A stretch of 64,000 nt of DNA. It comes from Owenia fusiformis (Eukaryota > Annelida > Polychaeta > Sabellida > Oweniidae). Shown here piece by piece: positions 25,201 to 40,200 of the stretch. Position 1 is the first letter of the stretch. Each line of letters opens with the position of its first letter. The stretch is taken from the NCBI GenBank assembly GCA_903813345.2, contig CAIIXF020000002.1, positions 3,632,001 to 3,696,000 on the forward strand, given 5' to 3'. The notes under the pieces were generated by a model. That model was not told where the DNA came from and did no database searches. It saw only the letters and a list, made by a program, of their open reading frames with translations. A program made the position numbers and the translations under genes.

Positions 25201-28200
25201 TGATGGTCAATCTTTTGTTTGATGAATTTTATTTTATCTTATTTTGAATTTACGTTATGTTTTCAACTGAAGAGTGAAATAATTGATGAGCTTTCTCTGG
25301 ATATTAATTATTTAGGCTTTTTTATTAAAAATTTTATATGAAACTGTATGTCTTATTTTTGAATTGTTCTGTATTTTCAGTTGACGCATGCGAACAGCAG
25401 CAGGAACACAAGCCACATGATGACATCACACATAAACATAGTGACATCACAGAAAGACATGGTGACCATGTGGCAGCAGAGACTTTATTGAGTATGGAGT
25501 CCCCAAACTCACTGAATGAAACCAAAACCTTCCTACATGGGATCTTAATGGAAAAACAACAGCAGCAACAGAGTATGTATTTTAGTATTGTTTATACAGA
25601 CTTGGGGTGTCTTCTTCATTTTCTTTTGATAGTATTCGGTTTCATACATTATTTTTACAGTCCTGGTTTTATAGAGGGACAGTTGATGCGCTCGAGTATG
25701 ACCATATAACTTGATCATCATCAGAAAATGAATTGAATTGTTTTGGAGTTAAAAATATATATCATGTCTCTATACCCCCTCCCCCTCTATACCCCTTCTC
25801 CCTCTATTCCCCTTCTATTTAGTTTTGTAGTTACAGAGAGGGAGGGAGGGGTGCAGTTGCTCGATGCAAGTCTAGCATATAGATATCACTTTAAATTATG
25901 TAAAATAAATGTCTTAAATACCTATGTATATGCAAGTTTAGAGGTCATTTTTAAAGGTGGTCTGATACAATACATTTCTTTATATCTATTAGTTTAAGAA
26001 CAAATGTGAAGCTAACTGATGTTTTCATATCTCTAAGATTAGCTCAAGAGAGCAAAAAAATTAGTAAACATTATTTTGTTATCATTAAAAAACTAGTCAT
26101 GACCTCAAAATTTTAGTGCACTCACTGATTATTTCTGACATTAATATATTTTTAATAACATATATTTGTTTCATTGGTTAAAGCAAATAAGCCTGATAGG
26201 ATAGTACTAATATACATAATGATGTGTATCATAAATTAAAAGTGAAAAAATCGGCCAAAAAATCTTGATTTTAAGATAAGCATTGATTTTATTTGAAAAG
26301 TCCAAGGATTGGTAGTTGGTGTGTAAAGTACATTCAGTGGTTTGTTTACATGTCTCCAGCCATATAATTATTTTTATTTTCAATATTTATCCACCCATTT
26401 ATTATCCACCCATTAGGAATGTTGGAGGTCTTTTAGTAAGGTTATTTTAAGGTAATCGTGCCATTTTTGTATCCCATTCACTGCCATTCAAGTGCGTGTG
26501 TTTATGTAATGGCCATTAAGAATACAAATCTTTTGTATACAAATTATCATCATTATAATTTGAATATTTAATTAAATAAAATAGAGTGAAAGTCCATGGA
26601 ATTTAAGGAATAAAGTTGTGAATTAAATTGCATATTGGCCTATGGATGTTGTTTAAAAACAACAAAATCTAACAGATTGTTACAAAAATGCTGTTAAGTT
26701 TAATCAAGAATGTGGATTCAACATAGGGTTATTATGTGCAACCCATAATCTAGATTCACAAAGTTCATGCTTACTTTACACAATTTCTCAAACTTGACAA
26801 TTTTTTTTAATTTTCTAACGTGACATATAAACTTCAGAATGTTGCCAAACAAGTCTGTATTGTGCATTAAAGTCAGCTCCAACTGAATACTTCTCTCCTT
26901 TTCATTTTATAACATGCCCACTGTAATGTTTTTTACACAGGTTATTTGTAGTTACGACCAGGAACTGGGCCTAGTAGGAGGAAGCCTATTAATGACACTC
27001 TTAAGAAAATGTTTTTTAATGTGTTTACACAAATATGCGTGTATTCATAGCTGCTCGTTCAGCCCTTAAAATACACACATTTTTATTAATAGTATGAATA
27101 GAGGTTGGCTTTTGTCAAAACTGCCGGAGACCTTTATGACGCACATCATGCCCTTGAGTTGAATGTGAAAGGCTATCAAATATGTTCAGATCCTGTTGGC
27201 ATTTTTTTGATTTCATCCTTACCAACCTCCTTGACACGTTTGACAAAAACTGAGAGCCCTGTGTTTTCTAAAGTAAAATAGCAACGCTGAAACAGGAAGC
27301 AATGTCTATAGACATGTATAAATTAAAAATTAAAAAATCTTTTTGAGGCTATTTAAATGTTCGAAGTGGAACACCTTTAGACTTTGATACCTCTAAAAGT
27401 GTTCCACTTGTGAGGTGTTCCACTTGTCGAGGATTCATCAATGGCAATTTTGGACCTTTTCCATGTAGGAGTATAATCTAGGGTCTGAGTAATAGGTTTC
27501 TGAGATTTTTTTTCTAATTATAAAACAGCACATATGACCTGTTCCTTTACCTAATCATTCACAAAGGCTTACTGATATATTTTGACAAGCAGTTCCTGTA
27601 AAAAAATCAGACCATATTGAAACCATTAGTAGATCATGTTTACTATAGTGAGTGTTATAAATACAATACCTGTGGCGTAAAATATCCTGTGGTCTCACTT
27701 TAGATTACGAATAAACAACAAAAGATTTGAATTAACGGGAAAAAATAGATTAAGTTTGAAGTAGGCTCGGTGAATGATCATAAAGATGACAGAAGAACCA
27801 AGTTGTTTTATAAATTTCCATAAGGAATGGCATGGTTTAGATATAGGAGGTGTATATTTTTAATACAGGAAAGGTTAGCGTATTTGACATGATGACGTCA
27901 ACCAGTAGCACTAGGGAGTACATTGAAACCTTATACGCACTTGTCAAGAAAAACTATAAAACTTGAAATCAGTTTTTTCAAACTGAATTCCTTCATTTGA
28001 GAAGCACTTGTTCTATATCATGTGTACGTATTATGAACTTTAAAAGCATGAACTTTGAGAACTCTCGAATCCTTTTTGTAAGTAAGGATTCTATTTATAC
28101 ATGATGGAAGTTTGCTTTTTTTTATGAGTCAGAATGTTGTTGTACTTTGTTCGTGTTTTCCTTAATGCTATTTTCTTCAGATATGAGTGAAATATCTGAT

Positions 28201-31200
28201 TTCTTCTCTTAGATATGAGTGAAAAATATCTGATTTTTTTATTGTCTCAGGTTTCATAAGTACTGTATCTGTGACACCTGCATTTTCATAGTTTTCAAAC
28301 AAAACTCCTTTCTCATCATTCCAAACAAGTTATAGATTTGCCTGAGATGCTAAGCATGTGACCACATTTTGACCAATGGGAAGCCATGGTTTATGGTCAC
28401 ATGTCTAATTAGCATAAACCCTCCTCATTTTCATCAATACCTCATCATGACCTTTGACCTCCTCTGTCTGGTGAATCACTACTGTGGTTTATTAAACATT
28501 GAGTAAAAAGATTCAATGTCAAACAAAGTTCAGGAAAATAGGAAATAGCTCGCCAGAAATAAAAGCGGCGAGATACCAGCTGTTGCTCATTTCCTTGAGA
28601 AAACTAATAATGCGTGTTATTGAAATAATATCTTGGCATGGATTCTTTTGAAAAATTAATTTTCTAAAAATTGATAGCTTGCGCTTTATATACTATTTGT
28701 ATATACAAGTACATCTGTTGCATTATCATTCGAGGTGCATTGACCTTGTTGATGTCTGCGATTTGTAGCAAGAATATAAAATCTTCATCAATAATCTTAA
28801 AATCAAAATATTCAATAAGGGTCAGTGAAATAGGAGATTATTCCATGGTTCAAGGCATAAATAGATTGTTAATGTTCGTCATTGGTTGAACAGGTCTGTT
28901 GTCTCATATGAAGCACATTAAAGACTCCACGGGACCCTGTGGTTTGACTGATGTGGCTCTTGTGTAGGAGGGGTTTCAAGTTTTGGTGAATTGATCTTAG
29001 ACAACTACATGGTACCACAAATGGCTTAATACCAAATGTTTGGATTTTAGAGGTCAGCGGCCTTGGTACTCATCACTCATAACTCAAAATGACTATACTC
29101 AATGTGACTATATATACTCAATATGACTGTATATACTTAATATGACTATATATACTCAAAATGACTATATTTACTAATATATACTCAATATGACTATATA
29201 TGCTCAATATGACTATATATACGCAATATGACTATATATACTCAATATGACTATATATACTCAAAATGACTATATATACTCAAGTGACTATATATACTCA
29301 ATATGACTATGTATACTCAAAATGACTATATTTACCAATATATACTCAATATGACTATATATACTCAGAATGTTTAAGGTTAACAGGCTAGTAGATGAAG
29401 ATTAGTCTCCTTGGAGATGTGAAATCCAACGGTTGGAAATGGGAAGTAAGGGTTACTCAAATTGAGTCCTTAAGAGAGAAGACTCAACTCTTAAACTAAT
29501 TCGAAGTAGCCTACTCATTACTCAACAAAACATACAACTCACAACACTAATTACTCAAAACTCTTTAACTCACTCAATATATCACATACTCAGACAATTT
29601 CCTCATGCTTAACAATTTCCTTTGTGTTTTGTACATTAGCAATAAAGTATTTTATGAATGATGATTTCGGTATGATTAAAATCGAATATCTTTGAGTTGA
29701 AGGTTGCAGTGAAATTAGAGTTATTTTGAAATTTTCCTAGTCTGGGTCACATCCTTATTGTAACTGAAACTACCATCATTTTCCAACACAAAGACGAGCT
29801 TTGTCACGATGCCTCTGTGGTTTTGTCTGTATGTCTCGTTCTAATGTGGTTTTGGTTAGATGCGCCTGATTTAGGAAGTCATAGATCAAAAAAGTGAAAT
29901 ATGATTAGAGGAAATATTCAATTTTGGTGTTTTTTTTTCTTTTGAATTATCCTTGGGTAATCTGTTTTTTGTAATAGTTTGACTTTTCCTTGTCTTCTGT
30001 TCAATTGTTCTTTCAGCCTCTTGGCTTTAAGGTAAAGGTAATCATAGATATATTCTCAAGTTATGAAGAAGCAAATTTAAACTATTGTTAACGATATGTA
30101 AAAAACAAATTGAATGATTGCATTTGATAAAGATATACTAAGCTTTGATACCAATGCTTTACAAGTAGTTGTCATTTAAAACCAATTTTTTTAAGTGTTC
30201 CATCTAAGTTTGGTTCTTCCCTATACGTCCTTTACCTGTTGGCATGGTAATCAAGGGGAGGGGATCAAGGCATAGGTAAAAGTTCATCAACTTTAGTCCA
30301 GGGGCTAAGTGGTTTTAGACTAGCCACAGCCTTTTCTTACTGTCTTATGTTTTGTTTTGTTTTGATAAAAACAAACAACAAATGGACTAGTGGCCTGTTG
30401 AGGAAGTATTTTGACAATGCTGAACAAGTGACTTGCAGTTTTATGAACTCACTGATCTAAACTCATGATTTATATTGATTTAAACCTATCAAATTATTAA
30501 ATATAACAACGCTGTCCTATATGTGTTAGCTTGTACTTTTAGTACTCCAAGTAGACGTATTTGTTTTTCAAACAGCTAGTTAAGTATGAGTGTAATAAAA
30601 TTTATTGATGAAGCACGAAACAAAAATAAAAACATGAAAAAACAATTATTCGATTTCAAAAATTAGATCTCATTGAAAATGTAGGTTTAATGAGTATATA
30701 AATTGCTAAGTGTCAAATCTGAGTGGGAAGTCGTTGAATAAGCTACCTGATCATTGAGCCCGGCAGAAAACATCACGTCGTCAATATTTCAAAATGCAAA
30801 AAAGGTGCGACGAAAAATGTTATTAACAAAGAATAACTAACAGGTGTAGATTTGATACATTATTTAATAAACACGTAAAAATTTAAGTTAGATGTAAGAA
30901 TTTTTTATGCAAATAGCCCGGAGTGATTCGGATCAGCGTGAGGTTTCAAGACTGGGTGAAAGTCAATATGTACTGACCCTGTTTTGTGAATTGTAAATAG
31001 AAACTTTTATAAAATCCGACTACACCCCCTTGATCAACATTTGATATACAAACAAAAGCCATTTTTATGACATGCTCTGTCAATACAGATTTCAAAAAGT
31101 CGATTTTACTATGTCGCTCGTGTCTGCGCCTAATTTTAGATGATGAGTTTAAAGGGCAATATGTGAACTTCAAATTTGATATCGGAGTGAAATTTAGGAG

Positions 31201-34200
31201 GAGTTTTGGGTGTCTGTTTAGAAATTAACTTTTGAAAGATGGTTATGAAAAACAAAATATTGATAGCTGTTCGGCATATTGTATTTTGTCCATTGCATTA
31301 TATTCTAGAATAGTAGCGTTTCTTTATCAATTTCAGTGCTTAAATCAGTTTAAAATAGCATAGCAATGGTATAGTATTGTTTCGTGAAAAAAATGAATGT
31401 ATAAGAAATCTATTATCGACGTCTACTTCCGCAGTCACCTTTTCCCCTTTGCCCAAGGTCGTCTCAAAAATGAACGCTATCAGGAATTTATTAATCAAGG
31501 GAAGTCTAATTGAAACTATGATATACAATTGTATTTGATATTATTTTACTAGGGGGTTGTTTTTGATAATATGTTGCGTCATTGAATGAGCCCTTTGAGA
31601 TCTTCAAGGAATAGCAGGAAACCCCTTTAACCAATTACTCAAGTTGAAAACAAGTTCGGATTTAAGAGTATTTAGTTAAAGGATGTCTTTTTACCAGTGG
31701 CAAACTGTTTCCGCAATGTTAAAGTAGAGGGTCGGGTGAAATCAACGATTGCGTCATAAGGCATAGTTTTGTATAATATTGGAATGTGGGAAATAATCGG
31801 GTATATTGTTTTGTACCAGGATTGGTTTCTTATGTACTCCTGTGGTTTAGATCTAGTAAATATTTTCTTAAATATACGGTTTTGATATGAGGTTGTCATG
31901 ACATTTACAAATTAACAGTAACAGTCATTTAGAGGAAGGAAGGTGGGGGGACAACTCTCAATGGAATTAAACTATAAACTGTTGTTTTTTAATATTTTTA
32001 TTTATTAATCTGACCTCTGACCCTTAGTATCAATTAGTAAAATCTGACTCATTTAGTTTTTGAATGAGATAAGTTATTTTAAATTACTGCACCATTGAAT
32101 AATAAATGTGAAAGAATATCAATACACAAAGATCATATTATGACAACTATTGTATGAAAGAGCATTCATAGATCTAGGTTTAGTAAACACTGTAGCTAAT
32201 GCCCACGTTTTAAAGTTAAAGATGAAGGTGTTGGTCCAATGTGTCCAGACTCAATTTAAACTATTGTTTATAAACACTCTCTGAGTTAGTTTATGCAAAC
32301 ATAAAAGAGAAAATCAAGTGATAGAATAAGTGTGGGTTGGCTTAAGTGGGGATTAGTGAATGTAAATAAATGTGAATTAGTGTAAATATAAATGATTGTG
32401 AATTAGTGTGAATGTGAATAAGTGTAAATTAGTGTAAATGTAAATAAGTGTGAATTAGTATAAATATAAATAAGTGTGAATTAGTTTAAATATGAATAAG
32501 TATGAATTAGTATGAATGTGAATAAGTGTGAATTAGTGTAAATGTGAATAAGTGTGAATTAGTATAAAAAATGAATTAGTATAAATGTGAATAAGTGTGA
32601 ACTATTGTATATAGAGCTTAAGTGTAAGGGTATGTTTTATCATTGTTTTTTTATAACTAAACTCAGAGTCATTGATGTAATGCACTTTTTGTTCCATTAT
32701 TTTCGACTTTTTAAACACCAGCATGACACAATGAAATATAACGACTATTGTAAAGTAGAATGAAATGAATCATTGCATGTGTATTTCAATATATCAATGT
32801 TTGTAGAGTAATTATATGATCTTGGCAGGATAAGAATCTGTATTTGTTAAACTGGACAAAATGAATAACAATAGCTTTAAATGTTCTTTTTGTAAGTTTG
32901 TTACCATTGTTATTTAGGTCAGTTCGCTCCAGTTCGGGGAGACTCAATCTTATTTATAAAAATTGTTATTTTGATATAATCCCTTTTAATTAAGTTGAAA
33001 CAAGTGTCTGTGTCAAATCCTGTAGTTTCAGATACAAAAAAATAGTGAAATACGTACATCTATTGCTCCAGGGGTCATTAGCAGGAATTTCATTACATTC
33101 AGAATAAAATCTGACATTACATTTCCTAGTCTCTGTAATAATTTACTAGTTCATACCCCATAATAGACCAGTATTAATACCCCATAATAGACCAGTATTA
33201 ATACCCCATAATAGACCAGTAATCAACTGTTCTAGTTATTATGACACATTGTTCTACAAAAGTTTTTTCCTCAAGTGGATGCAAAATTTTCATTTTCACA
33301 ATTTAGATCAAAATCGGTAAAATATGCCCATTTTTCATGATTTTTCTCATTTTCAAGTGGGTGCATATGGATTTCGTGTGGGTGCATATGGATTTACAAG
33401 TGGGTGCATTTTTAAAATCTCATTTGGATGCTGTGCCCACATGCTTTAATGCTGGGGAGATCATAGTGACATCACACATCATGTTCTGATAATGGTTATA
33501 GTGTCTAACTTCACTTTATTTTACTTTCAGGTCTGTTACCTCCAAGTCCAGCAGATAGCGGAATATCAGATATAGAATCCAGCAGTAGCGGCAGCAGCGA
33601 TGAAACAGCAGCTAAATTACTGCGACTTCAAGGTAGCTATAACATTTCTCTCTGTACATCGGTCCCACATATTTTTCCGTTCCTCATCTAGGTGCATGTT
33701 GATTTCACCTTACAGTTTTTTGAAATATTCTAAATGATAGATAACTTATGTCCACATCTCTCATAATGTTGCTTATTCGGGTGGCATATTCTCAAATTCT
33801 ATAAAGTGAAGTTATCGCACTGTGCTATATTGTGATCGCCTTGCCAGGTTGCAAGTGGGTGGGCGGGTATTTTCGAGTGGGTGCAGGCAATTCTCAAGTG
33901 GGTGCAGTTTTAGGGAAGCAGATCAGATTTCAACAAGAGATCCATAATCAAAACATTGAATTAGATTGGCATTTCAAACACACTTACATAGCTGCACACT
34001 TTGGTGGGGATGGGGCGGGCGGGTAGGCAGGGGCATGACTTATTTAAGATTTGAACAAGTGCACAATCAAAACATTGAATTAGATAGGTATTTCAAACAC
34101 ACTTACATAGCTGCAAGGTCTCTCATAACACTTCCTCAACCTTTAATTGAATTCAATTCAATGTTAATTATCTTAATTGAACTAATTGTGAATCCGTCAT

Positions 34201-37200
34201 ATGTCTTAATGCCCCATGGGCTAAATACTAAATACCAACATTTCTAGACCATCGCTAATTTAAATTCATCTTTGCTACGATATAAACATAATGGTTTGTT
34301 TTGTATAAGGCTTAACGCAAAGAGTAATACTGTTGATTTGTCAATTCAGTAATTGTTTTTTAAAACATTACCTGTTGTAACTTTTTATCATACCTAAAAA
34401 AAGGTACAATATTGTCGTCAGCTTGATTATTATTTTATGAAAAGACCTGGGCAGCGATTATTCCCCGAGGGAAGTAGGATAACAGGTTGATGTTCTACTC
34501 GACTGATCATAGCATTTGTTTAAGAGTTGATTGTAATTGATCATGAACCTACAATCCTGAATTTCAATTAATAAAAATCTATTGTACTTTTATACATGTA
34601 TATGTCAATATTTATACAATTTTAATGCTCCTTCTATTCAATTCAGTATAAAGCATAAAAAACATGAATACATGTGAAAGTACTCATACTGTATTTCAAA
34701 TGCATTCATATTCATTCATTTTGTATTCATTCATTACTATGCCGATCAGATACTACATGTATATAGCACATGATTACTTCAGGATATGATTTTTATTTCA
34801 ATACAATTCATACAGGTCACATGTCGTGACATTGTTTATCTTGTTTTTATGGCTGATTTTCATCCTTGTACGGTCATGAAGTGAACTTTGAAAAGAGAAT
34901 CATGCTCTGGAGTAGTATTATGTACTTTAGATGTAAAAACTATGTTCAGTACTTTGTACATTTTTACAAGTACATTAAATATTTTTAAGTGTCCTTATCA
35001 GAATGAACTTTCGTTAATATTAACACTGACACTGACTATTTTATTACTTTGGAAAATGAATGATTATGTTTTTATTAATTTTACTATTTATTTTATATGT
35101 TTGCTTTGACTTAATTCAAGAATATTAAGCAGTTGATTTAATTTTTATGAAGACTTAACACGTCAAGATATTCAACTGACATCATGTTAGTTGATGTCAG
35201 TTGACATCACCTCACTTCATCTCCAAATGAAGTCTCAAAAGGAGACTGGCTGCTTGCCATATAAACCAGGATATGCCTAGTTAAAAAAGTCATTCATCAA
35301 ATTTAGTTGAAATACTTGACTTTAGATATCCTATAAAAAACTATGAATAGTGGCAGTATGTTGGTATGTTATCTCAAAAATATGTAGGCTGATATGGGAT
35401 GATCATGAATATACTGTAAAACCTTTCTAATCTGAACACCACCAAGACAGCCAAATTTTTGGGGAAAAACAGGTGTTCACATTTCAATGTTTCTTTAACA
35501 AAGGAGTCAGTGGGAGATTTTGGACAGAAAGTGTTCATATTAAGGGGTGTACAGATTACAGAGGTGTTCTGATATACAGCTTTACTGTAGAATATTTAGA
35601 TTGTTTCTCTATATGGGATGTAAAAGCTACATTCAGACATATTTTATCTTGATGACTCTGGATTCTATATAGGGTTTTCTTCTTCATTTAGTTTTTAATG
35701 AAACTTTGGCTAATATTTACACTTGTTTTAAGATCAAAATGTTGAATTAAGGTAGTTCAGATAATTAGACTGAAGAACATTTTTTGCTACCGTAAATTAG
35801 TTTTTGTGTCATATTATATGTTTCACTCTTACATCACTAATATCAGAATTTGCCCAATACGCCAAATTAATGCAAAATTAAATCAATTTACATTAGTTAA
35901 ACTGAATATAAGCAAAACGTCATAAATACATATGTAATGTGACAAAAAGTAGTATACTCTGCCTAGCTTAATATCAGATTGGACAGATTATGTAAATATT
36001 AAACACATGGCACATGGTGACAAATAGACTTCAAATAGACAACTTTACCATTGAATCATCTAGCAATCTTATCCCACGTCAATAAAAATGTAAAAAATCT
36101 TGAATCTTTCATTTGATAAATTGTGGCTTACTCAGGATTCTTTAATTAATGGGAAGACTACTCATTATTACTTTTCGTTAGCTAAATCATAATTTCAAAT
36201 ACGTAGTTCAGCTATAGCACTATATGAAATTGATTATGATTGGTCGGAAAGTAGGCGTTGAGTTATTACTGCAAATGTGGTGTCGGTTAATCAGCTTTTA
36301 AATGGATGAAAACAATCCTATGTTTGTAGAACTGTAATCTCGTTAATCACGTTTTCTAGGTGCATATATTCTATTGGTTAATGACACACAGATTGAAATT
36401 CTGCGCTATTGGGCTTATGTGAAATATATATTGAAGAAGTATACTATTTAGTTTATTGTATATTTTTATTATTGATATATATTATTCATATGTTTTTAAC
36501 ATACAAGACATTACAAGTTCAGTGTAGCTTGAATGGTGGATATACGTTTATAAAAGCTTGTCTGTAAGTGGAACAAGCAAATAATGAAATAAAAGCTAAC
36601 ACTTTGGAGAACAATTTTTGAATTGATGAGAATGAAAACAGTTTTCTCGTGTACAGTTATATATCTTATATGTATCGTCTTATTTATATTAGCAGTGAAA
36701 CAGTTTTGAAATGAATATTATGAAATGTTATTTCAGGTGGTCCACAAGCCTTCATTTCTCCGTTTGTACGAGGGGAACACCAGCCTGAGGGAACCTCCCC
36801 CACCTCCCCAGCTCTGCCTTACCCCCACCACTACCAGAATGGAGTCACCCACATTGCAATGAGGCCAGGTAAATATATTCCCCCCCCCCTCCCCATTTTC
36901 TTAAACCAAAGGAACTGTATTAATACATGATAGATACATACAATTAAGTTAGACACACCTAAGATTCAGTTAGACACACCTAAGATTCAGTTAGACACAC
37001 CTAAGATTCAGTTAGACACCCCTAAGGATTAGGAACTGACCAAACCTAATTTGTCTCTTGAAATCATTAAAAAAGCAATGACACTCATGGACACTGATCT
37101 CCTGTAACACAGTATATAGACGGCCCTTTCAGTTGAAGGCACCGCTGCACCAGGCGGTGAATTTCACCACATGTGGAGTAAAATCCATCTACTTTTTTTC

Positions 37201-40200
37201 ACAAATGTGCAATTTTAACTGGTTTATGTGTTTTCTATAAAACAGCATGACTGTTTTCTTACCTCCTGCTGTGGGGATTTTTGCCACCTGTTGCGTTTAC
37301 CATTGACAGGGCTGCATATAGCCATCTTTGATCAATGGGACTTGTGTTATGAGAGAATGTTAGGGACAACATTAGGACTTAATACAGGACAGAAAGGTGG
37401 TGCTCTTATTCTTTATTGTTATTTATGGATGATTCCTAGAACATCATTGATTTTTTAAAATTACTTATGAAGATTCAGATCATGAGTTAGGACTTTACAA
37501 AGCAGAGACCCCCTAGACTAACAAATATTTCATTGCATATTTTTCAACTTAAGGCAACCTTTAAATAGACAAGGAACTAACAACTTGTTTTTATTTATTA
37601 AGTACATTTCTTCCGGATTCTTAACTTCACTGGTTTGTATATAAACATTTAACATTTGTACTTTATGTGCTTTAAACCAGGAAGTTTCCCCAGACAAGGA
37701 AGTTAAAACAGGAAAATCTGGAAGATGAGAAGTTGTTTGTTTTAAAGACCTTTCTTTGATAAACAATCATTAGCAGCAATTTTTTGTCATGAATGCTTTG
37801 GGTAACAGTTTCTTGTCATGGAAAATGTTGGCACATTTTCATACTTAAAAGTTCTGTTGACATGTATGACATCAGATGTTTCAGATAGATCTACGGATTA
37901 AGTTATTTTAAAACTGCTGATATTGTTATCAGTGGAAAATTCCTCTATATTATTTAAAAACATACTTTCTAGATATTCTTAGATTTAAAAATAATCTGTT
38001 TTAAGCTAAATCAAAATATTGAGTTAAAAAATATGCACTAGTATTCACCTCGGATCTTCTCATGAAACGAGTGCAAAATACTAATTTCAACAAATCTGGC
38101 CAAAGACGGCCAAATTCAGCAAAATTCCATGATTTTTCTCATTTTTAAGTGGATGCCAATGAGGTGAATGAAAGTTATTTCCAAAAATCTCCAATGGGTG
38201 CAGTAAACATTCTTCATCTCTAGAGATCATAAAATTATTTTGTATTTTATTTAACATGGCATGCTGACATTTGCTTTTATGACTGCAGACAAGGATTTAA
38301 GAATAAATCTTCTATAATATCTCAGTGTTATTCAATATATTCAACATCGAATGCCAAGCTGTAATTAAGCGCTAGTAGTATCCTGGTGCATTGCGTCTTA
38401 TGGGGAAAATGACCTTCTCCTCATTTAGTTCATTTCATATAATGTCTGGTACAATCCATCCTCCGATCACAGGGCTTCAAAATCCAGAATATATTCTTTC
38501 TTTTTACCCCCTGCGATAAGCAGTTAGCATTTACCCGATTAAGAACTCGCAATATGATTGGCTGTCGCAACACTGCGACAGAAATCATGTATAAGTCATT
38601 GCGCATAATAAGATCACGTGATTCCGTTTAATCGGGCACTTCCAAATTGGTTATAGCAGGGGGAAGAAAGAGGTACGGATTCTGGATACCTGCTTTGGAG
38701 GATGGGTACAATCACATAAAATTCTTTTTTTAAACTTTTTTATTGATATATCTGTCATCTCATTTACATGCATAGCTTATATAATCTTTTATAATCTCTT
38801 CATCCTGCTTTGTAATTTCATGTATCGGCACATTTTTTAAAGAATTATGAAAAGTCAATATTGAATATATTTGAACATGAAAGAATACATATGGTTCAAA
38901 GTATTTGTATTTAGTGGGTTTACCCCAAAGGACCGCCTCACAACTTTTGGTAATAAATATCTAAGAAAACATTATTGATTTATTTTTTAGAAATATATTG
39001 TTAATCATACAAAAGTATACTTAGTTAAGTAGAAATCCCTCCACAAAATTTACAAGGAATGAAGACCAGTCACATTTTGGTTAAGCCACGGCAGTTCAAA
39101 TGAAACAGATGAAGTTGTTATTTCTTAAACTGATCTAAGCTAGCTGCTTCAAAATAACCAGGTGAATCTGATTATATCAAAGACATTCATAGCCTCAAAT
39201 AAATTCCCAAAACTGGCCCTATAATGTCTAAATGTGTATAATGTGCTTCGTTAAAATGACCAAATCCCATTTTTCAGGTCTTAATTCTGAGCTTTTCAAT
39301 TGCTTACTCATAAAGAGTTCATTCTCACAAATAAGTGTTTAAATGCTCCATTGATTTATCTACTTGCACTTAGGTTTTAATAAGTAGTCCACTCAGGGGT
39401 GGAATAATTAGAATGTACTGCAGATTTAGCCTTGGCGTAGATAGATTTATGTATTTAGACCCGGACTTCAATATTCTACAAGCTTTCTTGAAATGTCACG
39501 AGGGATGGAGATACAGTATCATGCACAGTGAATCAAAATATAGTAACGCAGTATGTTGAAAGACAATACAGAATAGTGCACAGTATCTGGAAATAAGCAT
39601 TTTGTACCTGGTAGATTTGATGGAGGATGTTGATCTCTTGAAAATTTATTGACAAAACATTATTGACAATGAAATCTGTCAACATATTTTGAAACTGTCT
39701 GCACAAATTCTTATTTTTAAGGCCAACATTTGTCCAATGTCCAAATCATATTTCACACACTTGTGCAGTGCAGTGCACAGACTCAATAAAACAATACCCA
39801 TTAAATTAATAATTAATGGAGAAGTTGCACTTGATGCATTTCTTGAGGGTGTCCATGAGACTGAAATAATTCTCTCCTACTTTATAATGAACTACACGCC
39901 ATATAGAATATTCCAGTCAACTAAGCTTATTATCAAACTTTGCATTTCTTGAATGCTACATTTAGCTCGTTTTCATTATCACCTGCATCATTCTTTCTTG
40001 CACTCAGTTCAATTATGTGTCAAAACTATTACTATTCATTCTCATGAGTTTTGGAGAGATTTATTCATTTAAACCAGGACATACTCCTCTCTTGGGGGCC
40101 ATTATTTTACAAACAATTCCTTTATTGAACTGGAATTCGGACAACTCTATTAACATTTGAGATCGTAGACGATTTTTATGTTGTTTTTATGTGTGACATT

